A stretch of 64,000 bases of DNA from Candidatus Hydrogenedentota bacterium. Its GTDB lineage: Bacteria > Hydrogenedentota > Hydrogenedentia > Hydrogenedentales > SLHB01. Shown here piece after piece: positions 61,552 to 64,000 of this stretch. Location: NCBI GenBank assembly GCA_013359265.1, contig JABWCD010000001.1:105000-168999 (forward strand), written 5' to 3'. The position numbers were made by a program, and so were the translations under genes. The notes under the pieces were generated by a model. That model was not told the origin of the DNA. It was given only the letters and a program-made list of their open reading frames with translations, and ran no database searches. Every line of letters starts with the position of its first letter. Position 1 is the first letter of the stretch.

Positions 61552-64000
61552 TTATTCGTGAATGGCAAACGTCGCATCGCTGGTATCCTGCACATCACCG
61601 TCCAAGAGTGAGATGATGCGAATCGTATAGCCGCCTTTTGCCGGAATGTCCTGTCCAACCGTCCAAACGAGTTTGCCATCGTTGCGCGTCCTGTCATCAA
61701 TGAGTTTGACGAAGGCGCCTTTGCGCAACAATTCGATTCGAACTGTGTCACCTGCGTCACCCTCGGTAGACCAACGAATCTTCCGTCTTGCACCGCGGGC
61801 CCATCGCTCTCCGCCGTTAGGCGTGACGACAACGATGCGTCCCATAGCGGATTGAGTGATTTGTACATCGAGCGGATTATTGGTTGCATCCGCAGCAGTA
61901 AACCGAAGCGCCCCCACGCGCGGCTCGAGAGAATTGTTCTTCTGCAGCTTTAATGTTACGGAACCGGTATCCGAACCCGAAGTTTCGCCGGAAAGAGACA
62001 TCCAGTCACCGGCGAGTACTTCCGCATTCCAAGCCATTACCCCGCCGCCACTGTTCTCAATCGTCAGCAGGTGTTTGCCTTCAATATGGGAGAACAATTG
62101 CTCCGCGCCCGACACTGCGATACGCGGGCGACCCAATTGGTGGACGGCAACCTGAACAGGGCTGTTCGCCGCTTCGGACGAGAAGATCGTAATGAACGCC
62201 GTCCGGTCGGCGTCAGTTTCATTGCCATCGTAGTCCACGATAATCGTCCCGGCGTCCGTACCCGATGCGCTGCCGGTGATTCGCAGCCAGTCCGCGCTTT
62301 CGACTGTGGCGGTCCAGTTCATGTGGTCAACGCCGGTGTTGGCGACCTCGAAACTCGTCTGGCCTGATTCGGGCCCCAAGTTTCGTTCGTTTGGTGTCAC
62401 GGCAATGTACGGCGATGTGACGTCTCCTATGTATCCGATGTCCGTTTTGCTTGCGGCGCTTGTCCGCGTGCCAAAGGTGGCGGTCACATAGTATTCGTAG
62501 GGAGTGTTGGGCGCCACGGAATCATCGTCATAGGATGGATCGTACGCAGACGCGATATGTGTCGCCGATAAATCCTTGGATCCGGTCCGCCAAACATCGT
62601 ACCGATCCGCGCCGGCCATCATGTCCCACTTGAGATGCACTACATCGTCCGGGCTGCCGTCGCTTGCCCTGAATCGCGTTGGGGGCGGAGGTTCGGGCAA
62701 GTCACCCGTATAACGCAGCACCTCGAAGCCCCGATTGAAAGCCGCAACGTAGAGATATTCGTCTCGCATCGTTACTCGCCGTACAGGATGGGGATAAATC
62801 GCCATTTGTCGTGGTGTCGACGGATCGCTAATGTCGACGAGCACCAGACCGTCCGAGTAACTGGTGGTTATCAACACATTGCCAATTACGGTAACACTGC
62901 CTTCGTAAATAGGCCACGACCCGACAGATTCCGGATGCTGAATATCGCTGATATCGACGATTCTGATATCGTTGGATTCCCCTAGGAACGCATACTTGGA
63001 AGAAAGGCCGGCACTTTCTGCCGCGTAGTCGGGCAGTATTTCCTGTAACGGAACCGGCATCGATGGACTTGAGAAATCGAAGAAGGCGAATTCGCTGAAC
63101 AACCCTACGTCGTTTGTATATGTTTCGGTCAGAATGAGCGATCCGGAGGCGTCAAAATCTCTGTGCCCAGTATTTCCCCACAGATCCGCCTTTCCGAGCA
63201 GTGTCGGGCTATTGCCGCTCACGTCCAGCGTCACGAGGCCGTAGTCATCCCAATAATTTATTTGGCCCGAGTAGTACAGTCTGTCGCCGCGCGCCCGCAA
63301 CCGGTTCGCCCGGCCACGAAAGCTTCCGAGTAACAATGGATGGGAAGGGTCGCTGATTCGTATTGAGAAAATCCTATCGCTGTCCGCAACGTACATGCGC
63401 TCGCCATGCCGCTCGACATCTTGAATCAAGCCCGTTCCCGCAAATGGCCCCACAATAACCGGTTTGTTGGGCACCGAAACGTCAACCTTGATGGCTCCGG
63501 CCGAAAGCGTCCCCACCACTGCGAATGTGTCCAATGCGGAAACCGCCGTGGGTTGATACGGCATGGAAAAGAACCCTCGCTCTTCGACGTCTGCCACGTT
63601 CGCTACGTCGACAAACCTGATGCCGTTCAGGGTCGCTGCAAAGAGCCAGTCTCCGTCCGCGGCGAGAATCGTGCTGCCTGTGTGTTGTAGCGCGCCTTGT
63701 CCAATCAAAGCCGGCTCGAACGGATCGTCCAAACCGTAGATCGACACGTTCAGCCCGTCGGTCGTGTATAGCCGGTTATCCGAGTGCGCTATGGCTTGCT
63801 GGGGAATCGTGAATTCGTGTGAATGCGCTACTTCGGGATTGGACAAATCGTCAGCATCGATTACCGAGAGAGCATAGTAGCCGAGCGCGTAGCAGAGATT
63901 CCCGCGCCTAATCAAGCCCTGCACATTTTGCGGCAATGCGCATTGGCCAGCGAGGTTCGATGGAGACAGGATGCTGACGATTCCGAGTTTTGAATTTGTG
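61552..64000 (-). CDS. Surface beta-propeller protein with BACON-like domains (5' end outside window)
   Basis: The frame is open through base 64000, so the N-terminus is missing; over 800 residues are seen. The first 400 form an LVIVD-type propeller: LYTTDGLNVSIYGLDDPFEP, GERMYVADSDRIFSIRISDP, LGESNDIRIVDISDIQHPES and GNVLITTSYSDGLVLVDISD. A fibronectin-like unit (SPDDVVHLKWDMMAGADRYD) and two BACON-like domains follow (EVANTGVDHMNWTATVESAD, TIENSGGGVMAWNAEVLAGD). The end is a beta domain with VVTPNGGERWARGARRKIRW. These are common in large exported or cell-surface proteins of Planctomycetes. No enzyme motif is seen. It is convergent with the DUF1501 gene. Confidence 0.9.
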   Translation of the reverse strand, partial: TNSKLGIVSILSPSNLAGQCALPQNVQGLIRRGNLCYALGYYALSVIDADDLSNPEVAHSHEFTIPQQAIAHSDNRLYTTDGLNVSIYGLDDPFEPALIGQGALQHTGSTILAADGDWLFAATLNGIRFVDVANVADVEERGFFSMPYQPTAVSALDTFAVVGTLSAGAIKVDVSVPNKPVIVGPFAGTGLIQDVERHGERMYVADSDRIFSIRISDPSHPLLLGSFRGRANRLRARGDRLYYSGQINYWDDYGLVTLDVSGNSPTLLGKADLWGNTGHRDFDASGSLILTETYTNDVGLFSEFAFFDFSSPSMPVPLQEILPDYAAESAGLSSKYAFLGESNDIRIVDISDIQHPESVGSWPIYEGSVTVIGNVLITTSYSDGLVLVDISDPSTPRQMAIYPHPVRRVTMRDEYLYVAAFNRGFEVLRYTGDLPEPPPPTRFRASDGSPDDVVHLKWDMMAGADRYDVWRTGSKDLSATHIASAYDPSYDDDSVAPNTPYEYYVTATFGTRTSAASKTDIGYIGDVTSPYIAVTPNERNLGPESGQTSFEVANTGVDHMNWTATVESADWLRITGSASGTDAGTIIVDYDGNETDADRTAFITIFSSEAANSPVQVAVHQLGRPRIAVSGAEQLFSHIEGKHLLTIENSGGGVMAWNAEVLAGDWMSLSGETSGSDTGSVTLKLQKNNSLEPRVGALRFTAADATNNPLDVQITQSAMGRIVVVTPNGGERWARGARRKIRWSTEGDAGDTVRIELLRKGAFVKLIDDRTRNDGKLVWTVGQDIPAKGGYTIRIISLLDGDVQDTSDATFAIHE

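Overview
The window is GC-rich chromosomal DNA from an uncultured-type bacterium of the Planctomycetes/PVC-like group. Two protein pairs are the strongest clue. Large secreted cytochromes of the PSCyt1-DUF1549-DUF1553 type go with DUF1501 proteins, and a DUF1800/DUF1501 couple is also present. With them come a PVC-type heme-binding propeller, a PEP-CTERM protein, many twin-arginine Gfo/Idh/MocA oxidoreductases and carbohydrate-type secreted proteins. My best guess is a planctomycete or a Hydrogenedentes-like lineage; this is inference from gene content only. I found no rRNA, tRNA, CRISPR array, prophage or transposase gene.

Layout. 1-7.7 kb: the end of an unknown protein, a four-helix-bundle protein, and a DUF1501 / PSCyt1-DUF1549-DUF1553 pair on the minus strand split by an oppositely oriented PEP-CTERM gene. 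8-12.6 kb: an RND efflux adaptor and pump. 12.6-20.4 kb: a Dabb lipoprotein, a lactonase, the DUF1800/DUF1501 pair, two aldo/keto reductases and a Nudix hydrolase. 20.5-25.5 kb: a secreted three-gene operon (PVC-type cytochrome, isochorismatase-fold hydrolase, polysaccharide deacetylase). 25.8-29 kb: a DegT-type aminotransferase, a VapBC-type toxin-antitoxin pair and a Gfo/Idh/MocA oxidoreductase. 29-36.5 kb: small and envelope proteins, the pyrimidine genes pyrD, pyrF and pyrE, a beta-propeller protein and an M50 protease. 36.5-38.6 kb: a nitric-oxide response module (ferredoxin reductase, truncated haemoglobin, divergent NsrR-like regulator with an operator-like palindrome between them). 38.6-50 kb: an SIS protein, an AhpD-like protein, a methyltransferase-TPR fusion, a BrnT/BrnA pair, a TPR protein, an MFS transporter, a GIDE-domain protein, a large repeat-domain envelope protein and a NIPSNAP protein. 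50-61.4 kb: a long same-strand run of secreted catabolic-type genes (two Gfo/Idh/MocA enzymes, HEAT protein, dienelactone hydrolase, a second PSCyt1-DUF1549-DUF1553 gene, DinB, a second DUF1501). 61.5-64 kb: a beta-propeller/BACON-like surface protein that runs off the window.

The non-coding DNA is unusually structured. Four repeat types recur: (1) a 140-180 bp hairpin element with TAGAGCG inverted ends, in three copies, two of which supply the stop codon of the neighbouring gene; (2) an AT-rich palindrome built on AAATTTGAAATTTC, once inserted in frame in a gene; (3) intergenic arrays in which GTCC recurs every 9 bp in a fixed phase; (4) shorter REP-like hairpins. Both toxin-antitoxin modules have a good -35/-10 promoter whose -10 lies inside a palindrome and whose predicted transcription start falls on the start codon, so they look leaderless and self-regulated.
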